64,000 nt of DNA from an uncultured Acidimicrobiaceae bacterium (lineage in GTDB: Bacteria; Actinomycetota; Acidimicrobiia; Acidimicrobiales; Ilumatobacteraceae), in NCBI GenBank assembly GCA_903919455.1, contig CAIXIJ010000061.1:1-64000 (forward strand), read 5' to 3'. The notes beneath the pieces were generated by a model. The model was not told the DNA's origin, ran no database searches, and saw only the letters and a list, made by a program, of their open reading frames with translations. The translations under genes were made by a program, and so were the position numbers. This document shows, piece by piece, positions 44,296 through 53,310 of the stretch. Within the stretch, counting starts at the first letter, position 1, and each line of letters starts with the position of its first letter.

Positions 44296-46170
44296 CTACT
44301 CGTCGATCACTTGCGAGCCGGGGAACGCCTGCAGCAGGCGGTCGGTGGGCGACTGCACGGTCTCCGGAGGCGCATCGACCAGATCCGAGATGTCGACGTC
44401 TTCGTCGGCGGGGGGCGGCGGCTCGCTGCGGCGCATCTGCACCACGTTGTCGTCGTCGGAGGCGGCATTGGAATCCACCACGATCTGTACCGGCACCTTG
44501 CCGCCGACGACCTTCACCATGATGGCGTCGATCTCGGAGAGCTGCTGGGCGCACTTGGCACGGGTGGGTTCGTTCGGTGCGGCCAACACCACCGCACCGT
44601 CGCGTGCACCGAGCAGCTTGGTGGTAGCGAACATCGCCCGGGTGATGCCCTTCAGCGCCGGCATGATGTCGGTGGCCCAGACCGCTGCGGCATGGTCGGC
44701 GCTGGCGCCGCCCGCGGTGGGGTCGGCGCTGGCGCCGCCCGATGCAGCCGGAGGGGCTGCGACCGGCGGGACCGCGGCTGGCCGCTCGCGCTGGGGTTCG
44801 GCTCGCGGGACTTCGGCACGAGAGGGCTCGGCGATCTGCGGTGCTGCCGGCGACGGTGCTGCGGCGGGCGCCTCGGCGACCGGTGCAGCCTCGGGCGTTG
44901 GCTCGCTGGGTGCAGGGCGATCGGGTACCGCGGCAAGCGGTGCCGGTTCGGTGGAGGGGTGCGGGCGAGCACCAGCGGGTGCCGCCGGGCGAGCGCGGCC
45001 GCCGAGTGCGGCGCGACCCGTGTTGGGGTCGACGGGGTTCGGTCGGGGGATGGGTGCCGTGACGTCGCGGTTGGACAGCATGTGCTCGAGACGCTCGATG
45101 CGATCCAGCAGCACCGACGCATCCACGCTGGCCGCCTGATGGGTGAGCTGCACCAGGGCAACCTCCAGCAGCAAACGCGGGTCGGGGGCGTGGCGCATCT
45201 CCACCAGCATCTCGCCGAGGCGTTCCATGGCCCGAACGATGGCGGCAGCACCGAGGCGAGTGGCCAGATCCGAGACCTCAGCTGCACGCTGCAACGGCAA
45301 CTGCACGAGTTCGGGTGCCATGAGCGACAAGAAGCAGTCGCGCAGGTGGCGGACGATGTCGTCGGTGAGCGTGCGCGGGTCGCGACCCTGCTGCACCGCA
45401 TGGGCCACCACCGTGAGCGCCCGGCCCGGGTCGTGCTCGATGAAGGCCTCGATGAACTCGTCGAGCGGCGTGATCTCGATGGCCATGCCACCGCTGGCCG
45501 ACACCAGTTCGAGCGCCGACACGGTGTCGCGGGCCGAGCCACCACCCTGGCGGAGTACCGACTGCAGCGCGTTGTCGTCGAGCTCGATGCCGGCGTCGCC
45601 CGCCAACCAGCGAATGTGGTCTTCCATCACGTCCATCGGCAGCAGGTGGAACTGCAGATGCTGGGTGCGGCTGCGGATGGTGTCGGACACCTTCTGCGGA
45701 TCGGTGGTGGCCAGCACGAACACCACGTGAGGCGGCGGCTCTTCCAACGTCTTCAACAGGGCGGCCTCGGCAGCCTTGGAGAGCATGTGCACTTCGTCGA
45801 GGATGTACACCTTGTGGCGACCGGGCGTGCCGAGCGACGCCTTCTCGATGAGGTCGCGCATGGCATCCACACCGTTGTTGCTGGCGGCATCGAGCTCGTG
45901 CACGTCGTAGCTGGTGCCACGCTCGACTGCGACGCAACTGTCGCACTGGCAGCACGGCTCGCCGTCGATGGGGTTCTCGCAGTTCAACACCTTGGCGAGA
46001 ATGCGCGCCGACGTGGTCTTGCCCGTGCCACGTGGACCCGAGAACAGATAGGCCTGGCCCTCGCGGTGGTTGATGACGGCATTCCGCAAGGCGCGCACCA
46101 CATGTTCCTGGCCCTTCACCTCACTGAAGCGGCGGGGTCGGTAGCGGCGGTAGAGCGACTGCGTTGCCAT
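44296..46170 (-). CDS. dnaX: DNA polymerase III subunit gamma/tau
   Basis: SLYRRYRPRRFSEVKGQEHVVRALRNA, LFSGPRGTGKTTSARILAK, CQCDSC zinc motif, VYILDEVHMLSKAAEAALLKTLEEPPPHVVFVLATTDPQKV. Confidence 0.95.
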   Translation of the reverse strand: MATQSLYRRYRPRRFSEVKGQEHVVRALRNAVINHREGQAYLFSGPRGTGKTTSARILAKVLNCENPIDGEPCCQCDSCVAVERGTSYDVHELDAASNNGVDAMRDLIEKASLGTPGRHKVYILDEVHMLSKAAEAALLKTLEEPPPHVVFVLATTDPQKVSDTIRSRTQHLQFHLLPMDVMEDHIRWLAGDAGIELDDNALQSVLRQGGGSARDTVSALELVSASGGMAIEITPLDEFIEAFIEHDPGRALTVVAHAVQQGRDPRTLTDDIVRHLRDCFLSLMAPELVQLPLQRAAEVSDLATRLGAAAIVRAMERLGEMLVEMRHAPDPRLLLEVALVQLTHQAASVDASVLLDRIERLEHMLSNRDVTAPIPRPNPVDPNTGRAALGGRARPAAPAGARPHPSTEPAPLAAVPDRPAPSEPTPEAAPVAEAPAAAPSPAAPQIAEPSRAEVPRAEPQRERPAAVPPVAAPPAASGGASADPTAGGASADHAAAVWATDIMPALKGITRAMFATTKLLGARDGAVVLAAPNEPTRAKCAQQLSEIDAIMVKVVGGKVPVQIVVDSNAASDDDNVVQMRRSEPPPPADEDVDISDLVDAPPETVQSPTDRLLQAFPGSQVIDE

Positions 46171-46261
46171 CGCTGCGACTCTACCCAGGGGGTGCGACGT
46201 GGGTGGCACGAACCGAGGTGGCACTCCTCAGCACACCCGGCGCGGTTAGCGTTGGGTCGCT

Positions 46262-48058
46262 TTGAAGAACTCACCTCGGTCGTCCCTGCGCTCAGCGCTC
46301 CGCTGGTGCCTGCCGCTGCTACTCACTGCGGCAGCGGCTGGGCTGTGGTCCACCCCCGCATCGGCCGCCGATAACTCACTGGCCAGCAGCAACCCGGCGG
46401 CGAACGGCAGCGTGCCCGTGTCGCCGCCAGCGATCGGGCTGGAGTTCGCGCAGTCGGTGGGTCCAAGCCCGAAGGTGGCGATGACCTGCGGCGAACCCGG
46501 GGTGCCGCAGAACCTCGACAAGCCCATGGTGCTGGCCAACGGAACATCGGTGACGGTGGGCATCCTGTCGCCATTACCGAAGGGCACCTGCACCCTCCTG
46601 TGGACCGTCACCGACCTGAACCTCGCGCCGGCGGGTAGCGGCACGTTCACCTTCAGCGTGGAAGCCGACACCGTGGCCACCACGGCCGCACCCACCACCA
46701 CCGTGGCTGGCGCACCGGGCACCACCACGGTCAGCCCGCCCACCACCGTGGTCTCGACGCCCATCACCGGTGGCAGCGGCGCATCGTCCGACAGCAGCAC
46801 CGCTCACGGTTCCGGCCCACTCGGCCTGTTCCGCTTCTTCAGCGTGCTGGGCATGAGCATGTTGTTCGGTGCCATCGTGGTGATCGCCTTCGCCTGGAAT
46901 GAAGGTGTCGAGTACCTCATCACGGTTCGCTACCTGCGCACGGCCTGGGGCATCGCCATGGGCGGCACGTTCCTCTTCGTCGGCGCCCTCACCGCAGAGC
47001 AGACCGGCAACGGCCTTGGCGGATCGATGGTGCCCACCGCATGGGCCGACGTGCTCGACAGCACCCCCGGCAAGGCCGCGGTGCTGAGATTCCTGCTGGT
47101 GGCCGGCAGCGTCTACACCGTGATGCGCCCCGACCGGATCACCGACCCGGCTACTCGCATGTTCGCCACGGTGCCACCCGCTCTCGCACTGGTCACTCTG
47201 GCGTTCAGCCGCGACGAGTTCGGACTCATCGAGTGGGCAGCCGGCGCCGTGCACGCGCTGGCCATGGCCGTGTGGCTAGGTGGGCTGATCATGGTCACCC
47301 GGGTCGTGCTGGCCGGGCCCGGCGATGCCGACCTCGTGCAAGCTGTCCGCGGCTTCGCCAAGATCTCGGCACCCGCCCTGTGGGCCACCGTGGTGAGCGG
47401 TGCAGTGTTGCTGTTCGAACTGGATCGCGGCCACCTGGGCAGCAGCCATGGCCTTGTGTTGATCGTGAAGACACTGCTGGTGTCGGTGATGGTGTTCGTT
47501 GGCGTCGCAGCCCGACAGTTCATCAACCAACGGGCAGCGCGTAACGAAGTGATGTCGGCGCCGCTCGCCACGCGCTTGCGGCGGGCCCTGGGCATCGAGG
47601 CACTCGTGGGTGTGGTGGTGCTGGCGCTCACGGCGTGGCTGTTGGCGCTCACGCCGGCCGGCCTGGCTGCCAGCGGTAACAGCAACCTCACGCTGAAGGC
47701 GCCGCACACGTTCATCAATTCCACCCTGGGCGCCAACGTGCAGGTCGCCTTCAGCGAACGGGTCGGCGCGAACGATGTGCGCATCGAAGTGATCACACCC
47801 CTGACGGCGCTCAGCGGCCTGGCAGTGAACTTCGTGCCGCCCGTTGGCACGTTGGCAACGGGCATGGCAATCGAGCCCATCCCGCTCACCGGCACCGGAG
47901 TGGCAGTGCTGCCAAAGAGCGCCGGTTTCACGCTGGGTGTTCCCGGCACCTGGACCGTGTCGGTGCTCATCGGCGGCGCGGAAGTGCAGCGCCAGCAGAT
48001 CTTCGTGAGCGACGGTTCCAGCGCGCCAGCGACTTCCAGCACCCTTGTCGGCGGCTGA
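46262..48058 (+). CDS. CopC/CopD-like fusion membrane protein (TTG start)
   Basis: Signal peptide, CopC-like NSLASSNPAANGSVPVSPPAIGLEFAQSV, Thr/Pro linker, multi-TM CopD-like region (GAVHALAMAVWLGGLIMV, LIVKTLLVSVMVFVGVAARQFINQR). Confidence 0.72.
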   Translation: MKNSPRSSLRSALRWCLPLLLTAAAAGLWSTPASAADNSLASSNPAANGSVPVSPPAIGLEFAQSVGPSPKVAMTCGEPGVPQNLDKPMVLANGTSVTVGILSPLPKGTCTLLWTVTDLNLAPAGSGTFTFSVEADTVATTAAPTTTVAGAPGTTTVSPPTTVVSTPITGGSGASSDSSTAHGSGPLGLFRFFSVLGMSMLFGAIVVIAFAWNEGVEYLITVRYLRTAWGIAMGGTFLFVGALTAEQTGNGLGGSMVPTAWADVLDSTPGKAAVLRFLLVAGSVYTVMRPDRITDPATRMFATVPPALALVTLAFSRDEFGLIEWAAGAVHALAMAVWLGGLIMVTRVVLAGPGDADLVQAVRGFAKISAPALWATVVSGAVLLFELDRGHLGSSHGLVLIVKTLLVSVMVFVGVAARQFINQRAARNEVMSAPLATRLRRALGIEALVGVVVLALTAWLLALTPAGLAASGNSNLTLKAPHTFINSTLGANVQVAFSERVGANDVRIEVITPLTALSGLAVNFVPPVGTLATGMAIEPIPLTGTGVAVLPKSAGFTLGVPGTWTVSVLIGGAEVQRQQIFVSDGSSAPATSSTLVGG

Positions 48059-48075
48059 ACCAGCCGGATCCACGT

Positions 48076-48150
48076 CAGCTGGGTCGGGCTCAGCTGGGTC
48101 GGGCTCAGCTGGGTCGGGCTCATCTGGGTCGGGCTCAGCTGGGTCGGGCC
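48076..48150 (+). repeat. Five tandem 15-bp units (CAGCTGGGTCGGGCT)
   Basis: Units 48076, 48091, 48106 identical; 48121 (CATCTGGGTCGGGCT) and 48136 (CAGCTGGGTCGGGCC) differ by 1 nt each. Confidence 0.95.
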
Positions 48151-49226
48151 ACCAGGCGGGCGAACGGTACGGGCGCTGCCACCTCGAGTTGGTCGTACGC
48201 GCACGAGGCTGGCACTCGGTCGGGCCGCCAGCGAACGAACGTGGAGCCGTGACGGAACCTGCCGGACTGCAGTTGACCGAACGTCACCTCTGCCACTCGT
48301 TCGATGCGCAGCGGCACCCAGCCGAGGTCCTTGCCGGCATTCCACCTGCTGCCGCCGCCGGGCATGCGCTGCCCGGGTTCGTCGGCGCCCGCCTGCATGA
48401 ACTCGGCCCAATCGCGCCACGGATGACCATCGAGGGCGTCGTGGGTGAGCGGCTCGAGCTCTTCCAGGAACTCCACCCGGCGTTTGGCCGTGAACGATGC
48501 CGCCACGCCCACGTGGTGCAGCGTGCCTGCGTTGTCGTGTAAGCCGAGGAGCAGCGACCCCACTCCCTTGCCGTCCTTGTGCACGCGGTACCCGGCAATC
48601 ACACAGTCGGCAGTGCGACGATGCTTGATCTTCGCCAGCGTGCGCTTGTCGGGCGTGTACGGGTCGGTCAATCGTTTCGCGATCACGCCGTCGAGGCCGG
48701 CCCCTTCGAACTCGGTGAACCATTGCGCCGCCACCGCGGGGTCGGCGGTGTTGGGGCAGAGGTAGATCGGCGGTGCCACGTCGTTCAGCAACTGCTGAAA
48801 CAGCGGCAGTCGCTCGGACAGCGGGGCGTCGAGCAGCGAACGATCGTCGAGCGCCAGCAGGTCGAACGCCACGAACGAGGCGGGGGTCTCCGCCGACAGG
48901 CGACGGACGCGAGATTCGGCGGGATGAATGCGTTGCAGCAACGCGTCGAAGTCGAGCCCGGTGTCGTCGAGCGCGGGCAGGACGATCTCGCCGTCCACCA
49001 CGCAGCGCTCGGGCAGCGCCTGCAACAGCGGCTGGATGAGCTCGGGAAAGTACCGGTTGAACGGTCGCTTGTCGCGGCTGTGCAGTTCCAGTTCGGGACC
49101 ATCGCGGAACACGATGCAGCGAAAGCCGTCCCACTTGGGTTCGTACACCCAGTCGGCTCCCTCGGGGATGCCTTCGGTGAGTTTGGCCAGCATCGGGGCG
49201 ATGGGCGGGACGATCGGCAGCGACAT
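48135..49226 (-). CDS. ATP-dependent DNA ligase (LigC-like)
   Basis: Motif I DWVYEPKWDGFRCIVFRDG, VVDGEIVLP, GLDGVIAKRLTDPYTPDKRTLAKIKHRRTADCVIAGYR. Confidence 0.88.
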   Translation of the reverse strand: MSLPIVPPIAPMLAKLTEGIPEGADWVYEPKWDGFRCIVFRDGPELELHSRDKRPFNRYFPELIQPLLQALPERCVVDGEIVLPALDDTGLDFDALLQRIHPAESRVRRLSAETPASFVAFDLLALDDRSLLDAPLSERLPLFQQLLNDVAPPIYLCPNTADPAVAAQWFTEFEGAGLDGVIAKRLTDPYTPDKRTLAKIKHRRTADCVIAGYRVHKDGKGVGSLLLGLHDNAGTLHHVGVAASFTAKRRVEFLEELEPLTHDALDGHPWRDWAEFMQAGADEPGQRMPGGGSRWNAGKDLGWVPLRIERVAEVTFGQLQSGRFRHGSTFVRWRPDRVPASCAYDQLEVAAPVPFARLVARPS

Positions 49227-49311
49227 CCAGTGCAGTCTGCCGCATCCCGCGATGTTCCGATTCGGTCTCTCATGTGACCGAGCGGTCGTCGGGCAACTAG
49301 GTTTGCCCGAC

Positions 49312-50868
49312 GTGACCTCGAATCCCATGGTTGAGAAGCTCGACGACCTCCGCAGCCGCCGCGAGCAGGCCTACAACGCCGGTTCGCAGCGCTCGGTCGA
49401 ACGCCAGCACGAGAAGGGCAAGATGCTCGCTCGCGAGCGCATCGACTACTTCCTCGATCCGGGCAGCTTTCAGGAACTCGACATGCTGGCGCGCCACCGC
49501 GCCCATGCCGCCGGCCTCGAAGAGCGTCCCTACACCGATGGCGTGATCACCGGCTGGGGCACCGTGGATGGCCGCAAGGTATTCGTGTTCAGCCAAGACT
49601 TCACCGTGTTCGGCGGAGCCCTCGGCGAGGTGTTCGCCGAGAAGATCCACAAGCTCATGGACCTGGCCCTCAAGGTGGGCGCACCCGTGGTGGGCCTGAA
49701 CGACGGCGCCGGCGCCCGCATCCAGGAGGGTGTGGTCAGCCTCGCCAGTTACGGCGGCATCTTCTACCGAAACGTGCTGTCCAGCGGTGTGATTCCCCAG
49801 ATCTCGGTCATCCTCGGCCCATGCGCCGGCGGTGCCGTGTACAGCCCGGCCATGACCGACTTCATCTTCATGGTGCGCGAGACCAGCCACATGTTCATCA
49901 CCGGCCCCGATGTGGTGAAGACGGTGACCGGCGAGGAAGTGACGCTGGAGGAACTCGGTGGCGCAATGAGCCACGCCAGCAAGAGCGGTGTAGCCACGTT
50001 CGTGTCGGCCGATGAGAAGGCCTGTCTCGACGACGTTCGCTTCCTGCTGAGTTTCCTCCCGAGCAACAACCTCGAGGAAGCCCCTGCGGTGGACACGGGC
50101 GACGACCCCGACCGTCTATGCCCCGATCTGCAGACCATTCTTCCGGCCTCGCCGAACCAGCCCTACGACATGAAGAAGGTCATCAAGGAAGTCGTCGACG
50201 ACGGCGAGTTCTTCGAGTACTTCCCGCACTGGGCGAAGAGCATCGTGTGCGGCTTCAGCCGCGTCGATGGCCACCCGGTGGGCATCGTGGGCAACCAGCC
50301 GATGATGCTGGCCGGCGTGCTCGACATCGAGAGCAGCGAGAAGGCCGCCCGCTTCGTGCGCACCTGCGACGCCTTCAACATTCCGCTCCTCACCTTCGTG
50401 GATGTGCCCGGCTTCCTTCCCGGCGTGGACCAGGAGTACGGCGGCATCATCCGCCACGGCGCCAAGCTGCTGTACGCCTACTGCGAAGCCACCGTGCCGC
50501 GCATCCAGATCATCACCCGTAAGGCCTACGGCGGTGCGTACGTGGTGATGAACAGCAAGTCCATCGGCGCCGACCTGGCCTACGCCTGGCCCACCGCCGA
50601 GTTGGCCGTGATGGGCCCGCAAGGCGCCGTGGAAATCGTGTACCGCCGCGAGTTGCAGCAGGCCGCCGACCCGGTGGCTCGCCGTGCAGAGCTGGTGGCC
50701 GAGTACACCGAGAAGTACGCCAACCCGTACAACGCCGCCGAGCGCGGCTACATCGACGACGTGATCGACCCGGCCGAGACACGCCAGAAGATCGTGCAGG
50801 GTCTGCGCATGCTGCGCTCCAAGCGCGAGGAACTGCCCCGCCGCAAGCACGGCAACGTGCCGCTGTGA
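49312..50868 (+). CDS. Acyl-CoA (propionyl-CoA type) carboxylase beta subunit
   Basis: GKMLARERIDYFLDPGSFQELD, GGALGEVFAEKIHKLMDLALKVGAPVVGLNDGAGARIQEGV, GPCAGGAVYSPAMTDFIFMV, FVDVPGFLPGVDQEYGGIIRHGAKLLYAY; start GTG 49312 or ATG 49327. Confidence 0.93.
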   Translation: MTSNPMVEKLDDLRSRREQAYNAGSQRSVERQHEKGKMLARERIDYFLDPGSFQELDMLARHRAHAAGLEERPYTDGVITGWGTVDGRKVFVFSQDFTVFGGALGEVFAEKIHKLMDLALKVGAPVVGLNDGAGARIQEGVVSLASYGGIFYRNVLSSGVIPQISVILGPCAGGAVYSPAMTDFIFMVRETSHMFITGPDVVKTVTGEEVTLEELGGAMSHASKSGVATFVSADEKACLDDVRFLLSFLPSNNLEEAPAVDTGDDPDRLCPDLQTILPASPNQPYDMKKVIKEVVDDGEFFEYFPHWAKSIVCGFSRVDGHPVGIVGNQPMMLAGVLDIESSEKAARFVRTCDAFNIPLLTFVDVPGFLPGVDQEYGGIIRHGAKLLYAYCEATVPRIQIITRKAYGGAYVVMNSKSIGADLAYAWPTAELAVMGPQGAVEIVYRRELQQAADPVARRAELVAEYTEKYANPYNAAERGYIDDVIDPAETRQKIVQGLRMLRSKREELPRRKHGNVPL

Positions 50869-51059
50869 TGGACGCCCGCATCTCGCCGGTTCCCACCGAC
50901 GAAGAGTCCGTTGCCATCGCCGCTGCGGTGGAGGCGTTGTGGCCCAAGCCCGTCATCGCTGCCGAGGCTGAGAACCCGCTGCGCTCGCCGAGTTGGCGCT
51001 TCAGCGGTCGCTGGTGGAGCAAGCCGCTTCCCCAGCGCCGCGACCGCCCATTCCGCTGA
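50868..51059 (+). CDS. Acyl-CoA carboxylase epsilon-like small subunit
   Basis: 63 aa directly after the beta subunit (TGATG overlap); PTDEESVAIAAAVEALWPKP...PSWRFSGRWWSKPL. Confidence 0.75.
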   Translation: MDARISPVPTDEESVAIAAAVEALWPKPVIAAEAENPLRSPSWRFSGRWWSKPLPQRRDRPFR

Positions 51060-51107
51060 CGGCCGACGTTCCGCGAGACCCCCGTTGCGGGGGTATACGG
51101 TCGCGGC

Positions 51108-51656
51108 ATGAGTTCCATGCCTCCCCCGCCCCCGCCCCCGCCCTCGCATGCGCCCACCCAACCAACGTTCGGGCGGCAGTACGCATCCTTCGGAGCGCGC
51201 CTCGGCGGCCTCATCATCGACAACCTGTTGTACGGGGCCCTGCTGGCAGTGTTCGCCGTGCCCGGCATCATCATGATCTTCGCCGGGGGCAAAGACTGCG
51301 CCGACAAGATCGACGCCGCAAACGGTGCCGACGTGACCTGTTCCGGTAGCGACCTCAACGCTGGTCTCGTCGCCGGCGGTATCGGCCTCCTCGTCCTCGG
51401 CCTCATCGTCGTCGCGGTCATCTACCTTCGGGCACTCGGACGCACCGGCCAGACCTGGGGTCGCAAGATCGTGGGCGTGAAGGTGGTCCGACAGCAGGGC
51501 GACGCGCCGATTGGTGTTGGCATCGCACTGGCCCGCACCCTGCTCGAGCAGGTCCTCGGGCAGCTCTGCTTCCTCAACTACCTCTGGATGTTGTGGGACA
51601 AGGACAACCAGACGTGGCACGACAAGATCGTCAACACCGTCGTCGTGAAGGCCTGA
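51108..51656 (+). CDS. RDD family membrane protein
   Basis: Pro-rich N-terminus; YASFGARLGGLIIDNLLYGALLAVF, RTGQTWGRKIVGVKVV, LWMLWDKDNQTWHDKIVNTVVV. Confidence 0.85.
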   Translation: MSSMPPPPPPPPSHAPTQPTFGRQYASFGARLGGLIIDNLLYGALLAVFAVPGIIMIFAGGKDCADKIDAANGADVTCSGSDLNAGLVAGGIGLLVLGLIVVAVIYLRALGRTGQTWGRKIVGVKVVRQQGDAPIGVGIALARTLLEQVLGQLCFLNYLWMLWDKDNQTWHDKIVNTVVVKA

Positions 51657-51695
51657 CCGGCCCGACCAACTCGCCGCTCGCGGCACCGGGCTACG

Positions 51696-52715
51696 GTGCA
51701 CGCCGTGGACGTCACCACTGTTGCCGATGATCTCGTCGTGTTCCACGACGGTCTGGTTGCCACGCGCTTCGAGGGCCTGGAACCAGGTGTCACCCACACT
51801 CTGCTGGGCACAGAGGTCACCACGCTCACTCGACCGAGCGGCGAGTTCCTCGGCCGATTCACCACCGTCAACGACGTGCACTTCGGCGAGACCGAGTGCG
51901 GCCGCGTCGGCAACAGTCCGGAGGGGCCGATTCAACGGCCCAACCCCGGCGACGAGCCGTACCCCGAGGTGATGAACCGCGGTGCGGTGCAGGAGATGCT
52001 GGCCCTCGACCCACTCGCTGTAGTGGTGAAGGGCGATCTCTCCCAGGACGGCCAGCCCGAGGAATGGGCAGCGTTCGAAGCGTGCTACCGCACGGCGTTC
52101 GGTAACCGCCTGCACGTTGTACGTGGCAACCACGACGCCTATCAGGGCCAGACCGGCTACGACGGCGACCAGTGGATCGAGTTGCCGGGTGTGGTGGTGG
52201 CACTGCTCGACACCGTCATTCCCGAACGCACCACCGGCACCATTCGCGCCGAGCAACTCGACTGGCTGGAAACGCTCGCTGCAGCCAGCGATCGCCCGGT
52301 GATCGTGATGGGCCATCACCAGCAATGGATTCCCGGCGGCGACAGCGCACACCGCAGCAACGACTACTTCGGGCTGCACCCCGACGCGAGCGATGCACTC
52401 GATGAAGTGTGCGCACGCCAGCGGCGAATCGTGGCGTACACCGCCGGCCACACCCATCGGCACCGCGTGCGCCCTATGGAACGCAGCGGCGTGCCGTCCA
52501 TCGAGATTGGCTGCGTGAAGGACTTCCCCGGCACGTGGGCCGAGTATCGCGTGTACGAAGGCGGCATCATGCAAGTGGTGCACCGCGTCTCCACCCCTGA
52601 GGCACTGGCCTGGAGCGAACGCTGCCGCCACCTCTACACCGACTTCGGCGTGAACTATGAGGCCTATGCACTGGGCGATCTGGAGGACCGATGCTGCACG
52701 ATCCCGCTGCGGTGA
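51696..52715 (+). CDS. Metallophosphoesterase
   Basis: TVNDVHFGE, VVVKGDLSQDGQPEEW, VVRGNHDAYQG, VIVMGHHQQWIPGG, YTAGHTHRHRV. Confidence 0.87.
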   Translation: MHAVDVTTVADDLVVFHDGLVATRFEGLEPGVTHTLLGTEVTTLTRPSGEFLGRFTTVNDVHFGETECGRVGNSPEGPIQRPNPGDEPYPEVMNRGAVQEMLALDPLAVVVKGDLSQDGQPEEWAAFEACYRTAFGNRLHVVRGNHDAYQGQTGYDGDQWIELPGVVVALLDTVIPERTTGTIRAEQLDWLETLAAASDRPVIVMGHHQQWIPGGDSAHRSNDYFGLHPDASDALDEVCARQRRIVAYTAGHTHRHRVRPMERSGVPSIEIGCVKDFPGTWAEYRVYEGGIMQVVHRVSTPEALAWSERCRHLYTDFGVNYEAYALGDLEDRCCTIPLR

Positions 52716-53305
52716 GGGCCGCCTTCGCCGAAGGTGCCGCCACCTTTCTCGACACCTTGCGCAACGTGGCTCCCGAGCAATGGGACCGACCTGGCGCGCT
52801 GGGTGAATGGACAACTCGCGAATTGGCCGCCCATGCGATGCGCGCCTTCATCACCATCGATGGCTACCTGCAGGCGCAACCCACCACCGACCGCGTGATG
52901 GCCGACGCCTCGGAGTACTACGCAACGGTGTTGGCCGATGCAGGCGTGCACCAGGGCGTGCTCAGCCGAGCGCGGCAGGCAGCGCGTCAGCTCATCGACC
53001 CGGTGGGCGAGGCCGAAGTCACGTCGGCGCACACGCTGGCACTGGTGGCGTCTACCGCCGACGACGAGCCCGTGAACACCTTCGCCGGTCAGATCACGCT
53101 CTCGGAGTATCTGGCCACGCGGGTGGTGGAGTTGGGGGTGCACACACTCGACCTGCAGCGCGCCACCGGCCAGCCCACGCAACTGCACACCGACACATCG
53201 GCCATCATCGTGTCGACGCTCACGTCGTTGGCATCGCCCGTGCCGCTGATCCTGGCGCTCACGGGCCGCACCCAGTTGGCCGACGGCTACAACGTGCTGG
53301 GCTGA
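52691..53305 (+). CDS. Maleylpyruvate isomerase/DinB-like family protein
   Basis: LDTLRNVAPEQWDRPGALGEWTTRELAAHAMRAFITIDGYL; VVELGVHTLDLQRATG. Confidence 0.7.
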   Translation: MLHDPAAVRAAFAEGAATFLDTLRNVAPEQWDRPGALGEWTTRELAAHAMRAFITIDGYLQAQPTTDRVMADASEYYATVLADAGVHQGVLSRARQAARQLIDPVGEAEVTSAHTLALVASTADDEPVNTFAGQITLSEYLATRVVELGVHTLDLQRATGQPTQLHTDTSAIIVSTLTSLASPVPLILALTGRTQLADGYNVLG

Positions 53306-53310
53306 GTCCT

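Noticed and set aside
44191-46374. 727-aa plus-strand ORF opposite dnaX
   Set aside because: Antisense to unmistakable DnaX; composition-driven open frame.
47113-49245. 710-aa minus ORF containing (SPTQL)n
   Set aside because: Out of frame with the ligase and antisense to the CopC/CopD-like gene; the SPTQL run is only the 15-bp array read in another frame.
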